Shown one piece after another: positions 1 through 7,083 of a stretch of 21,454 nt of DNA (its first letter is position 1; every line of letters starts with the position of its first letter). The translations under genes and the position numbers were made by a program. Where the stretch lies: positions 1 to 21,454 of the forward strand of contig DATKLX010000207.1 of NCBI GenBank assembly GCA_035542155.1, written 5' to 3'. This stretch comes from DATKLX01 sp035542155. GTDB taxonomy: Bacteria; Chloroflexota; Anaerolineae; Anaerolineales; Anaerolineaceae. The notes under the pieces were generated by a model. The model made no database searches. It saw only the letters and a list, made by a program, of their open reading frames with translations, and was not told where the DNA came from.

Positions 1-46
1 TTCCGTTTCGGGTGGCATCGACCAGGGTGGTTGTACCTTTAAACAC
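1..46 (-). CDS. N-terminus of an unidentified protein running off the left edge
   Basis: The minus strand has a Shine-Dalgarno GGAGG (58-54) followed after 7 nt by GTG at 46-44, opening a frame read as M(V)FKGTTTLVDATRNG before the window ends. A start two bases earlier (ATG at 48-46) opens a different frame (MCLKVQPPWS...). The GTG frame looks more protein-like. The F-x-G-T-T beginning faintly recalls HslV-type peptidase subunits, which start this way just before the catalytic Thr, but the spacing afterwards does not fit well, so I do not name it. A promoter-like pair directly upstream supports a real gene leaving the window. Confidence 0.4.
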   Translation of the reverse strand, partial: MFKGTTTLVDATRNG

Positions 47-64
47 ATTTCTGCCTCCAACCTT

Positions 65-93
65 ATCTTACAACCCCCTCTCAGGTTTGCCAA
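65..93 (-). promoter_or_regulatory. Candidate sigma70 promoter for the left-edge gene
   Basis: On the minus strand TTGGCA (93-88) and TAAGAT (70-65) are separated by exactly 17 nt. Predicted initiation near 58 leaves about 12 nt before the GTG at 46, so the Shine-Dalgarno would lie at the very 5' end of the mRNA. The -35 matches consensus 5/6 and the -10 matches 4/6. Confidence 0.4.
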
Positions 94-206
94 CAGTATC
101 TTTAAGAAAGCCATATCCGTCAAAAATGACGGATTGACAAATGCAAAAATCGTGATTCGAGAAACCAATCCGGCGACACAGTGCGATTGTCCGTGTGACA
201 TCCGTG

Positions 207-212
207 TATAAT
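207..212 (+). promoter_or_regulatory. Perfect -10 box for the cinA-like operon
   Basis: TATAAT is preceded directly by GTG. There is no good -35 at 16-18 nt; TTGTCC at 187-192 is only 14 nt away. Initiation near 219 would give a leader of about 26 nt before the TTG start at 245. Confidence 0.45.
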
Positions 213-244
213 GGGACAAAAGAAGCGTCTTCCTGGAGAGCGAG

Positions 245-961
245 TTGGACCCTGGGTTGGATTATCAAATCGGGGAGCTGTTGCGGCGCAGGAGTTGGAA
301 GCTGGCCACTGCCGAGTCGTGCACCGGCGGGCTGGTGAGTCATCTGATCACCAATGTGCCCGGTTCCTCGGACTATTTTCTCGGCGGCATCACAGCGTAC
401 GCGAATGAAGCGAAAGAGCGCCTGCTCGGCGTGAGCCGCGCGACTCTGGAAACCTACGGAGCAGTTAGCCGTGAAACCGCGCTCGAAATGGCCGCGGGGG
501 CGCGCGCCGCGTTTGGAGCGGAGATCGGGATCTCGACCAGCGGGATCGCCGGGCCAGGAGGGGAGATGCCTGGGAAGCCGGTCGGCCTGGTCTGGGTGGG
601 GATGAGCGCACCCGCGGGGCAGTGGGCCTGGCAGTACCTGTGGCCGGGCGACCGGATCGAGAATAAGACCCTGTCCGCGCAGGCTGCTCTCCAGCACCTG
701 CTTGACTATTTGATGGAAAAAACGATGGAAACGATCCAAGTTCAGGCTCGCTGGGATCCCGAGGGCCGCGCCGAGCCTTCGCGGTTCACCTGGAACGGCC
801 AGGAGTGGAGAGTCGACTCCACCGGCCGGCGCTGGAAGGACGACCAGGGCGAGCACATCCTTTGTATGACGGCGCAGGGCCAGGTCTTCGAGCTGGTCTA
901 TCATCCCTTGCAGGAAATCTGGACCCTGGGGTTTCACAATGAAAGCCGCAGCGTCGCCTGA
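245..961 (+). CDS. CinA C-terminal (nicotinamide-nucleotide amidase, PncC-type) protein with an extra C-terminal domain
   Basis: Residues 1-155 are the CinA C-terminal domain: TAESCTGGL (22-30) with the family's catalytic Ser region, the LGGITAYANEAKERLLGV stretch (46-63) and the STSGIAGPGG loop (97-106). Family members deamidate nicotinamide mononucleotide to nicotinate mononucleotide in pyridine-nucleotide salvage. Standalone PncC proteins are about 160 residues; this one is 238. Residues 165-230 form a second module (RWDPEGRAEPSRFTWNGQEW, then RRWKD and an LVYH...WTLGF tail) that resembles small actinobacterial DUF6504-like domains; that similarity is only a visual impression. The start is TTG, chosen because GGAGAG (235-240) lies 4 nt upstream and no in-frame ATG precedes the domain. 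The N-terminal MoCF domain of full CinA is absent. The next gene starts 23 nt downstream, so the two are probably co-transcribed. Confidence 0.85.
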   Translation: MDPGLDYQIGELLRRRSWKLATAESCTGGLVSHLITNVPGSSDYFLGGITAYANEAKERLLGVSRATLETYGAVSRETALEMAAGARAAFGAEIGISTSGIAGPGGEMPGKPVGLVWVGMSAPAGQWAWQYLWPGDRIENKTLSAQAALQHLLDYLMEKTMETIQVQARWDPEGRAEPSRFTWNGQEWRVDSTGRRWKDDQGEHILCMTAQGQVFELVYHPLQEIWTLGFHNESRSVA

Positions 962-984
962 GGAAAATTGAGGAGATTAAAACC

Positions 985-2232
985 ATGAGTCCCCAAAAAC
1001 GTATTCTCGTTCTCTATGCCGATGCCGGTTTTGGCCACCGCAGCGCCGCCAACGCTTTGATCGAAGCGCTGGAGGAGATGTATGGGGATCAGATTCAAAT
1101 CGATATGGTCAACCCGCTCGAGGACAGGCGGGCGCCCTCCATTTTACGCGACAGCCAATCGGACTATGACAAGATGGTGCGCAGCACCCCCGAGCTGTAT
1201 AAGCTCGGCTTCCAGGCCAGCGACCAGATGGTGACGAGCACCCTGTTCGAGAGCGCGCTGACCGTAATGCTCTTCGAAGTGATGCGGGATGTCGTGCGCC
1301 GCTACGATCCGGAAGTGATCGCCACCACGTATCCCCTCTACCAGGCGCCGCTCGAAGCGGTATTCGCCATCAGCCGGCGCTACGTGCCGGTGATCACGAT
1401 CGTCACAGACCTGGCCACGGTCCACCGCATCTGGTTCAATAATTCGGTCGATCTGTGCCTGGTACCCACGGCGCGGGTGCGCGAGCTTGCCATGGAAGCG
1501 GGGTTGAAGCCGCGCCAGTTACAAATCACGGGAATCCCGGTTCATCCCAAATTAAGTAATGAGACCCGGTCCGCGGTAACTATCCGCGAGGAATTGGGCT
1601 GGCGAAAGGACCTGGTGACAGTGCTGGTGGTGGGCAGCCGGCGGGTCTACAACCTGCCCGAGGTACTGCGCGCGCTCAACCATTCGGGTTTGCCGATCCA
1701 ACTGGTCGTGGTGGCGGGTGGGGATGACGAGCTGTACGGCCAGTTCGAGGAGACCAAATGGCACGCCCCAACCCAGGTGTACAACTTCGTGCGCAATATG
1801 CCCGATCTCATGCACGCCTCGGACCTGGTGGTGTGCAAGGCAGGCGGGCTGATCGTCACCGAGTCGCTGGCCTGCGGCCTTCCGATGATCCTGGTGGACG
1901 TGATCCCGGGGCAGGAGACCGGCAATGCGGACTACGTGGTCGGAGGCGGGGCAGGGGAGATGGGGGAATCCCCGATCGAAGTCCTCGAGGTACTGTATCA
2001 CTGGCTGCAATTTGGGGGTGAGCTGCTTGCCCGCCGGGCGCAGAATGCCCGCCAGTTGGGCCGGCCGCACGCCGCTTACGCCGTAGCGGAGATCGTCTGG
2101 TCGACCGCCAAACCCGAGCGGGCTGAACGGCAACACCGGCGCATCCTTGGGCGGCCCAAACTGCTCGATCTGCTCAGGTCCAATCACATCCCGGTTAAGG
2201 AAACGGAAGCGGTGGAGAATTCCGAATCGTGA
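985..2232 (+). CDS. MGDG synthase / UgtP-type processive diacylglycerol glycosyltransferase (GT28)
   Basis: This 415-residue GT-B enzyme begins with ILVLYADAGFGHRSAANAL (7-25), the G-x-GH-x-AA acceptor-side motif of the MGDG_synth domain (about 17-170). The C-terminal GT28 donor domain has VVGSRR (215-220) and CKAGGLIVTESLACGLPMIL (284-303) followed by IPGQETGN, the nucleotide-sugar signature of this family. Relatives move glucose or galactose from UDP-sugar onto diacylglycerol at the inner face of the cytoplasmic membrane, making mono- and diglycosyl lipids. No transmembrane segment is seen, as expected for a peripheral membrane protein. An AGGAG (971-975) lies 9 nt before the ATG. It probably shares a transcript with the preceding cinA-like gene. 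Sugar and linkage cannot be read from sequence. It converges on metG with a 24-nt gap and no clear terminator. Confidence 0.85.
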   Translation: MSPQKRILVLYADAGFGHRSAANALIEALEEMYGDQIQIDMVNPLEDRRAPSILRDSQSDYDKMVRSTPELYKLGFQASDQMVTSTLFESALTVMLFEVMRDVVRRYDPEVIATTYPLYQAPLEAVFAISRRYVPVITIVTDLATVHRIWFNNSVDLCLVPTARVRELAMEAGLKPRQLQITGIPVHPKLSNETRSAVTIREELGWRKDLVTVLVVGSRRVYNLPEVLRALNHSGLPIQLVVVAGGDDELYGQFEETKWHAPTQVYNFVRNMPDLMHASDLVVCKAGGLIVTESLACGLPMILVDVIPGQETGNADYVVGGGAGEMGESPIEVLEVLYHWLQFGGELLARRAQNARQLGRPHAAYAVAEIVWSTAKPERAERQHRRILGRPKLLDLLRSNHIPVKETEAVENSES

Positions 2233-2256
2233 AGGCGAGTGAGTGGTAAAGGTTTT

Positions 2257-4047
2257 TTACACCTTCTGTCCCAAACGAGCACGCTCTTCGTCGACGATGG
2301 AGGGATCGAGCTTGCGGAAGAGAGGTTGGGGCTGCTGGAGCGGCTGACCGGGTTCGAGTTGGCTGGGCTCCCAGCGACCACTGGCCTTTTCCGGATGGTA
2401 GCGGAGCACAGCGTGCTCGCCGAGATCATCCTGCCAGGTTTCGACACCCTGCTCGCCAAAGAGCGGGGTGGTATAGCCCAGGTAGGCGTGCAGTCGCTCG
2501 CTGGTGAAGGGCAGGAACGGGGCAAAGAGGATCTTGAGGGAGTCGATGGCGCGCAGGGCGGAATAGATCGACCGCGCCGCCGCAGCCCTGTCGGTCTTGA
2601 TCTGGAACCAGGGGGCAGTCTGGTCGAGATACTTATTGACCTCGGTCGCCAGGCGCATGGCCTCTTGAACCGCCGCGCGCAGGTGGACTGCCTCCAGTTC
2701 TGCGGCCACACTCTGGAACCCGGCTTCGACGGTGGTCAGGATCGCCTGGTCCTCGGGTCCGAGCGGTCCCGGGTGGGGGACGGCGCCGTTCCAGTGCTTG
2801 TCGGCGAAGGAAAGCACCCGGTTGGCCAGGTTACCCCAGGTCGCAACCAGCTCGTCGTTGTTGCGGTGGTAGAACTCTTCCCAGTCCCAATCCGAGTCGC
2901 GCGTTTCGGGCATGTTGATGGTGAGATAGTAGCGCAGGGGGTCGGGGTCGTAGCGGGTGAGGAAGTCTAGCCCCCAGATGGCCCAGTTGCGGCTACCGGA
3001 GATCTTCTGCCCTTCCAGGTTCATGAATTCGTTAGCCGGGACGTCATAGGGAAGGGTCAGCGGAGCTTTGACCGGGCTGCCGATTAGCTCGCCGAAGCGG
3101 GTCCCGGAGCCGATCAATTGGGCCGGCCAGATAACGGCGTGGAAGGGGATGTTATCCTTGCCGATGAAGTAGTAGGATTTGGCCGCGGGGTTTTGCCACC
3201 AACCCTGCCATGGGAGGCGGTCCGCGGCGCGCTGCGACCATTCGATCGCGGCGGAGAGGTAACCGATCACCGCTTCGAACCAGACGTACAGGCATTTCCC
3301 GTTCCAACCCTCGATGGGTACCGGGATGCCCCAATCCAGGTCGCGGGTAATGGGGCGGCCGCGGAGGCCTTCGGTGAGGATCTGTCCCAGTGACTGGCGC
3401 AGCACGTTCGGCCGCCAGTAGCTTTCGCGCGAGTGGAGGAACTCGACCAGCTCGGGCTGAAGCTTGCCCAGGTCGAGGTAATAGTGCTCGGTTTCGCGCA
3501 GCTCGGGAGTCGAGCCGTCGATGCGCGAGCGCGGGTTGATCAACTGGGCCGGATCGAGCAGGTTGCCGCAGTTATCGCACTGGTCGGAGCGGGCGTTCGG
3601 AAAGCCGCAGATGTAGCAGGTGCCTTCGACGTAGCGATCGGGCAAAAAGCGGCCCTGGCTGGGCGCATACCACTGCAGCTCGCTGTGGGTGTACAGGTAG
3701 CCATTTTCGAGCAGAGCGGTGAAGATGGCCTGGGAGACGCGGAAATGGTTAGAGGTATGGGTAGTGGTAAAGAGATCGTAGGTCAGGCCCACCTTTTGAA
3801 ACAACTCGAGGAAGGAAGCATGGTACCGCTGGTAGACCTCGAGCGGAGTGGTGCCCTCGGCGTCCGCGCGGACGGTGATCGGCGTGCCGTGAGCATCCGA
3901 GCCAGAGACCATCAAGACCTGGCGGCCGCGCAGGCGCTGGTAGCGGGCGAATATATCGGCAGGCAGATAGGAGCCAGTCAGGTTCCCGACGTGGATCTCG
4001 GCATTGGCATAGGGCCAGGCAACTGCGACCAGAACGGGTTCGGACAT
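2257..4047 (-). CDS. metG: Methionyl-tRNA synthetase
   Basis: Class I aminoacyl-tRNA synthetase of 596 residues that charges tRNA-Met in the cytoplasm. The N-terminal Rossmann domain shows AWPYANAEIHVGN (10-22); the HIGH signature reads HVGN. The zinc-binding connective peptide has CxxC pairs C144/C147 and C157/C160. The KMSKS loop reads KISGS (348-352), followed by RNWAIWG, a divergent form. The anticodon-binding helical domain follows (about 400-560). The C-terminal EMAP-II-like tRNA-binding domain present in longer MetG proteins is absent. ATG start with GAGG 6 nt upstream (4057-4054). A strong intrinsic terminator lies 33 nt before the start codon, so expression is probably governed by read-through from the upstream leader. 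Confidence 0.97.
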   Translation of the reverse strand: MSEPVLVAVAWPYANAEIHVGNLTGSYLPADIFARYQRLRGRQVLMVSGSDAHGTPITVRADAEGTTPLEVYQRYHASFLELFQKVGLTYDLFTTTHTSNHFRVSQAIFTALLENGYLYTHSELQWYAPSQGRFLPDRYVEGTCYICGFPNARSDQCDNCGNLLDPAQLINPRSRIDGSTPELRETEHYYLDLGKLQPELVEFLHSRESYWRPNVLRQSLGQILTEGLRGRPITRDLDWGIPVPIEGWNGKCLYVWFEAVIGYLSAAIEWSQRAADRLPWQGWWQNPAAKSYYFIGKDNIPFHAVIWPAQLIGSGTRFGELIGSPVKAPLTLPYDVPANEFMNLEGQKISGSRNWAIWGLDFLTRYDPDPLRYYLTINMPETRDSDWDWEEFYHRNNDELVATWGNLANRVLSFADKHWNGAVPHPGPLGPEDQAILTTVEAGFQSVAAELEAVHLRAAVQEAMRLATEVNKYLDQTAPWFQIKTDRAAAARSIYSALRAIDSLKILFAPFLPFTSERLHAYLGYTTPLFGEQGVETWQDDLGEHAVLRYHPEKASGRWEPSQLEPGQPLQQPQPLFRKLDPSIVDEERARLGQKV

Positions 4048-4240
4048 AGCGCACCTCGCGAAACAGGATCGGGTACCAAGAAAAACGCTGGCCCAGGCCA
4101 GCGTTTTTCAGTCAGGAGCGGAAGCGCCTCAAGCGGTCCCTCTCACTGGCGAAAGACAGCCAGGACTGCGCTGGCAGAGGACCGCGGTCGAAAAACAGGG
4201 CATCAACATGGATAAGGCGCTGTTCATGATGTGGATTTTA
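4048..4240 (-). promoter_or_regulatory. Structured leader of metG, candidate attenuator
   Basis: This is the interval between rpoD and metG. A -10-like TAAAAT lies at 4240-4235 without a good -35; initiation near 4228 would give a leader of about 180 nt. On the minus strand GCCAGCG (4175-4169) is perfectly complementary to CGCTGGC (4103-4097) in the terminator's 5' arm, so an antiterminator is possible. There is a 5-bp hairpin arm pair at 4146-4150/4159-4163 and a palindrome GACCGCGGTC (4180-4189). AGGGACCGC (4141-4133) resembles the T-box core TGGNACCGC but lacks the leading T that should pair with the tRNA acceptor end. A 33-codon frame (MNSALSML..., starting at about 4226) crosses it without a Shine-Dalgarno. 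Confidence 0.4.
4081..4108 (-). terminator. Strong intrinsic terminator 33 nt upstream of metG
   Basis: A perfect 13-bp stem (4081-4093 with 4096-4108) encloses a 2-nt loop. On the minus strand it reads A5, then CGCTGGCC and its complement, then T5. It also works in the plus direction. It could simply terminate rpoD transcripts, but the 33 nt left before the metG ATG contain no promoter-like sequence. Confidence 0.85.
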
Positions 4241-4248
4241 CCATAAAG

Positions 4249-5424
4249 TTAGAGATAATCCTTGAGCTGGCGGGCGCGGCGGGGGTGGCGAAGACGGCGC
4301 AGGGCCTTGCCCTCGATCTGGCGGATGCGCTCGCGGGTGAGGCCGAATTTCTGGCCGACTTCCTCGAGCGTGTAGGTATGTCCGTTGTCCAGGCCGAAGC
4401 GCAGCCGGAGAATACGCGCTTCGCGCGGGGAGAGCGTCGCCAGGACCTCTTCGATTTTATCGCGAAGCATGTTGCGGTAGGCGCTCTGGATCGGGGTGGG
4501 GGTGATGTCGTCCTCGACGAACATGCCCAGCTCCGAATCTTCTTCGTCGCCCACCGGGCTGTCCAGGGAGAGCGGCAGCCAGGACACGCGCAGCATCCAC
4601 TGGACCTTGCGCTGGCTGAGGTTCATCTCCTCGGCCAGCTCGTCGACGGTAGGGATGCGCCCGAGCTTCTGCTCCATCTCGTGGGTCAGCTTGTACAACT
4701 GGCGGATGCGGTCGATCATGTGAACGGGCACGCGGATGGTGCGGCCCTGATCCGCGATGGAACGGGTGATGGTCTGGCGGATCCACCAGGTGGCATAGGT
4801 TGAAAAGCGGAAGCCGCGGTGATAATCGTACTTCTCCACGGCCTTCATCAGGCCGAGGTTGCCTTCCTGGATCAGGTCGAGAAAGGGGACGCCGCGGCCG
4901 ATATATTTTTTGGCGATGCTGACCACCAGGCGGGTGTTGGCCTTAATCAGGTGCTCGCGGGCCAGCAGCCCATCCTGGGCCAATGCATCCAGCTCCTGCC
5001 GTTTTTGCCCGCTCAGGCGGGAATTCTGTTGGGCCAGCTCTTTCTTCGACTGGCGGCCTGTTTCAATCCGCCGGGCGATGTCCAGCTCCTCTTCGGTGGT
5101 CAGGAGGGGGACACGGGACATCTCTTTCAGATATAAACCGACGGTATCGTCGGTGGATATGCGCTCCAAATCGACGTAGGGGTCGAAATCGCTCTGCGGA
5201 AGGCTCTCTTCTTCGCCAAGCTCGAACTCGCTCTCCCGGTCAAGGATGTCTACCCCACGGCGACGTAATGCCAGAACAATCGCGCTCAAGTGTTCGGCGT
5301 CTTCCTCACCGTTGGGATAAAACTCCATTAAATCTTCCGTGGTGAGGTATCCCTGTACGTCTGCTTTTTCCAGCAGCATGCTCAGGATTTCAGTGTTTTG
5401 CCTGCGCCTACCCGGATATGTCAC
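4249..5424 (-). CDS. rpoD: Primary sigma factor RpoD/SigA
   Basis: Group 1 sigma-70 factor of about 391 residues that directs RNA polymerase to housekeeping promoters. It contains a short region 1.1 (N-terminal 60 residues), region 1.2 (STDDTVGLYLKEMSRVPLLT), the core region 2 with NTRLVVSIAKKYIGRGVPFL and the -10-recognition stretch FSTYATWWIRQTITRSI, region 3, and region 4 ending with the helix-turn-helix TLEEVGQKFGLTRERIRQIE. The non-conserved insertion seen in proteobacterial RpoD is absent, as in most compact SigA proteins. I place the start at GTG (5424-5422) because AGGAGGG ends 6 nt upstream; the longer frame from TTG at 5430 would overlap that Shine-Dalgarno. It lies downstream of the DUF177 gene in the same direction and upstream of metG. 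Confidence 0.96.
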   Translation of the reverse strand: MTYPGRRRQNTEILSMLLEKADVQGYLTTEDLMEFYPNGEEDAEHLSAIVLALRRRGVDILDRESEFELGEEESLPQSDFDPYVDLERISTDDTVGLYLKEMSRVPLLTTEEELDIARRIETGRQSKKELAQQNSRLSGQKRQELDALAQDGLLAREHLIKANTRLVVSIAKKYIGRGVPFLDLIQEGNLGLMKAVEKYDYHRGFRFSTYATWWIRQTITRSIADQGRTIRVPVHMIDRIRQLYKLTHEMEQKLGRIPTVDELAEEMNLSQRKVQWMLRVSWLPLSLDSPVGDEEDSELGMFVEDDITPTPIQSAYRNMLRDKIEEVLATLSPREARILRLRFGLDNGHTYTLEEVGQKFGLTRERIRQIEGKALRRLRHPRRARQLKDYL

Positions 5425-5430
5425 GTACAA

Positions 5431-5439
5431 CCCTCCTCC
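5431..5439 (-). promoter_or_regulatory. Shine-Dalgarno that fixes the rpoD start
   Basis: The minus strand reads GGAGGAGGG immediately before TTG-TAC-GTG. Spacing to GTG (5424) is 6 nt and to TTG (5430) is 0 nt, so GTG is the usable start. Confidence 0.7.
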
Positions 5440-5564
5440 AATGACCTACACCGGTTTGTTATGCTCTTTGGTCTGCTTCCCCCTCAGACCTACACAGACT
5501 CTGCTATCAATAGACCCCAGATCGGAGAATTCTCCATGCAACCAATCGCTTCGATACCAATAAT

Positions 5565-6035
5565 TTATGAGGTTATTGTCGCATCAGAGTTGTGCAATTG
5601 GTGTTCACAGGTCATTTCGTTCAAATCAGCGCCACAAATAGAACACAACCCTTTGCAATCGATTTTGCAAAGGGGACTGATGGGAATCTCAATCACCAAA
5701 TATTCCCGAATTAACGGTTCCAGGTCAATCTTTCCATCTTCCGGGACGATGAGTCCCGATTCTGACACGGACCTACGGTTAAAGGCATACAACTCACTAA
5801 ACTCTGAATCAAGGGGTTGTTCGAACTCTCGTAAACAACGTACACATTCTGCCTCAAACCTGGCTTGAAACTTTCCCTGCACCAGGAGACCCTGTGGTGT
5901 CCTCCCTATCCTGGCTACGCCGATCAAATCATTCAGATCCAAATCTGGCTGTAGATGGATGCGAGGGAATTCGAAATGAAAATCGCGACTTGTTCCGATC
6001 GGCGAATTAATTAAAAAGCCGACGTTTAGCCGCAT
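5565..6035 (-). CDS. YceD/DUF177 family protein
   Basis: A 156-residue protein with the DUF177 cysteine pattern: CVRC (64-67) in the middle and C123, C127, C131, C134 in CKIDCKGLCSICGADLN, then C143. Members are linked in other bacteria to 23S rRNA accumulation and usually sit directly upstream of rpmF (ribosomal protein L32). Here no rpmF follows: 124 nt later comes rpoD. I use the ATG at 6035; a GTG seven codons earlier (6056) is possible, but any start upstream of about 6087 is ruled out by the promoter. No good Shine-Dalgarno is visible. The gene is clearly more AT-rich than its neighbours. Confidence 0.85.
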   Translation of the reverse strand: MRLNVGFLINSPIGTSRDFHFEFPRIHLQPDLDLNDLIGVARIGRTPQGLLVQGKFQARFEAECVRCLREFEQPLDSEFSELYAFNRRSVSESGLIVPEDGKIDLEPLIREYLVIEIPISPLCKIDCKGLCSICGADLNEMTCEHQLHNSDATITS

Positions 6036-6093
6036 TGGGTGACGATTCTCGGTCACAATACTACAACACTCTGTTAAAATTATATATGAAGGT

Positions 6094-6122
6094 AGTATAG
6101 CATAATGAGGAATCGTTGTCAA
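6094..6122 (-). promoter_or_regulatory. Near-consensus sigma70 promoter for DUF177 (and perhaps rpoD)
   Basis: Minus strand TTGACA (6122-6117), exactly 17 nt, then TATACT (6099-6094). Initiation near 6087 gives a leader of about 50 nt before the ATG at 6035. As rpoD follows in the same direction with no terminator between, this promoter may also serve the sigma factor gene. Confidence 0.8.
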
Positions 6123-6187
6123 GTTTTTTTGATTTTTCTGACAAATATTAATCAATCTCTCATACCCACACCAAGGATGCACAATTC

Positions 6188-6796
6188 ATGCCTGTTCTAT
6201 TGTTGGCCAGCGAAAATCGTGGAAAGTGGATCGAAATCCAGGCCCTATTGAAAGACCTGCCCATCGAATTGAAAACCCCGGCCGACCTGGGCATGAGCCT
6301 GAAGGTGGTCGAGGATGGCGCAACGTATGTGGAAAACGCGGCCATCAAGGCCAGGGCTTTTTCCGAGGCCAGCGGACTGGTCTGCCTGGCGGACGATTCG
6401 GGCCTGGAGGTGGATGCGCTGGACGGAAAACCGGGCTTATTTTCAGCCAGATTTGCAGCTCGGGAGGGGGCGACGGACGCCGACCGGCGGCGCTATTTGC
6501 TGGAGCGCCTGCAGGGCCGGCCGCGGCCCTGGACAGCTCATTTTCATTGCACGGTGGCGATCAGCACACCGGATGGCGACCTGCGCTTTTCGGAGGGCAA
6601 CTGCCCGGGGGAGATCATCCCGGAAGAACGGGGGACGGGAGGCTTTGGCTACGATCCGATTTTTCTCATCCCGGAGCTGGGGAAAACGATGGCTGAACTG
6701 CCGATGGAGGAGAAGAACCGGCGCAGCCACCGCGCGCTGGCCGTGATCGCCGCAAGGCCGGTCCTGCGCGAAATGTTCGGAATTTCGTTGGGGTGA
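6188..6796 (+). CDS. rdgB: RdgB/HAM1 family non-canonical purine NTP pyrophosphatase (XTP/dITP diphosphatase)
   Basis: A 202-residue protein of typical family length. It hydrolyses dITP, XTP and ITP to the monophosphates and pyrophosphate, keeping deaminated purines out of DNA and RNA. All family motifs are present: LASENRGKW (6-14) for triphosphate binding, LADDSGLEVDAL (67-78) with the catalytic Asp near 70, GGFGYDPIF (151-159) for base recognition, and the SHRA motif (180-183). The ATG start has AAGGA (6173-6177) 10 nt upstream. It is divergent from DUF177; the intervening 150 nt is AT-rich, and no clear plus-strand promoter was found there. Confidence 0.95.
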   Translation: MPVLLLASENRGKWIEIQALLKDLPIELKTPADLGMSLKVVEDGATYVENAAIKARAFSEASGLVCLADDSGLEVDALDGKPGLFSARFAAREGATDADRRRYLLERLQGRPRPWTAHFHCTVAISTPDGDLRFSEGNCPGEIIPEERGTGGFGYDPIFLIPELGKTMAELPMEEKNRRSHRALAVIAARPVLREMFGISLG

Positions 6797-7083
6797 AGAG
6801 ATCATGTTATTAGATTATTTCTGAGTTCAAAAGTTAGGGAAACATGAAGAAATTGCTTGCCTTCTTGGTGGAATTAGACGAAGCCATCTCCAATCTGACC
6901 AAGCAGGGGACGTTTTGCCTGTATATATAAGGGTTGATCAGAGCCTTACTTGGTCAGCCTGGAGAAGGCCACGTTGGGGCGGATGGTGAGGTCGTTTAAA
7001 CTGGATAAACACTTTACCGACCCTGCTCGCAAAGACAGGACTTCGAGTCATTTGCAAACAAAAAAGGGATATGGAAGAGGTTA
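6797..7083. other. Gene-poor AT-rich interval, possible relic
   Basis: No convincing gene. It holds a perfect 9-bp inverted repeat, CTGACCAAG (6895-6903) and CTTGGTCAG (6949-6957), with 45 nt between. A plus-strand frame from about 6948 to the TAG at 7086 reads YLVSLEKATLGRMVRSFKLD and onward, and could be the tail of a decayed gene. I find no terminator for rdgB. Confidence 0.35.
6844..6930 (+). CDS. Possible 28-residue small ORF
   Basis: ATG to TAA, reading MKKLLAFLVELDEAISNLTK and ending in QGTFCLYI. AGGGA lies only 3 nt upstream, so initiation would be weak. It covers the left arm of the inverted repeat at 6895-6903. Lys-rich start and a hydrophobic segment are visible, but nothing recognisable; it may be a relic or chance. 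Confidence 0.15.
   Translation: MKKLLAFLVELDEAISNLTKQGTFCLYI

Noticed and set aside
68..937. 289-codon minus-strand frame opposite the cinA-like gene
   Set aside because: Proline/arginine-rich shadow without motifs; it would also cross the divergent promoter region.
4133..4143. Canonical T-box riboswitch
   Set aside because: The core differs at the T of TGGN that must pair with the tRNA end, and no stem I with a specifier loop could be drawn; kept only as a possible divergent form in the attenuator finding.
5443..5495. Direct repeat GACCTACAC (5443-5451 and 5487-5495) and a 6-bp hairpin (5470-5490) in the rpoD leader
   Set aside because: Short and without a clear partner or known operator; chance cannot be excluded.
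5649..5674. Perfect 10-bp inverted repeat CCCTTTGCAA / TTGCAAAGGG
   Set aside because: It lies inside the DUF177 coding region and is explained by the repeated Cys-Lys codons of the conserved C-K-x-D-C-K motif.
5565..6182. Longer DUF177 reading frame starting at 6182
   Set aside because: The near-consensus promoter at 6094-6122 lies inside it, and the extra N-terminal residues are unlike the family.
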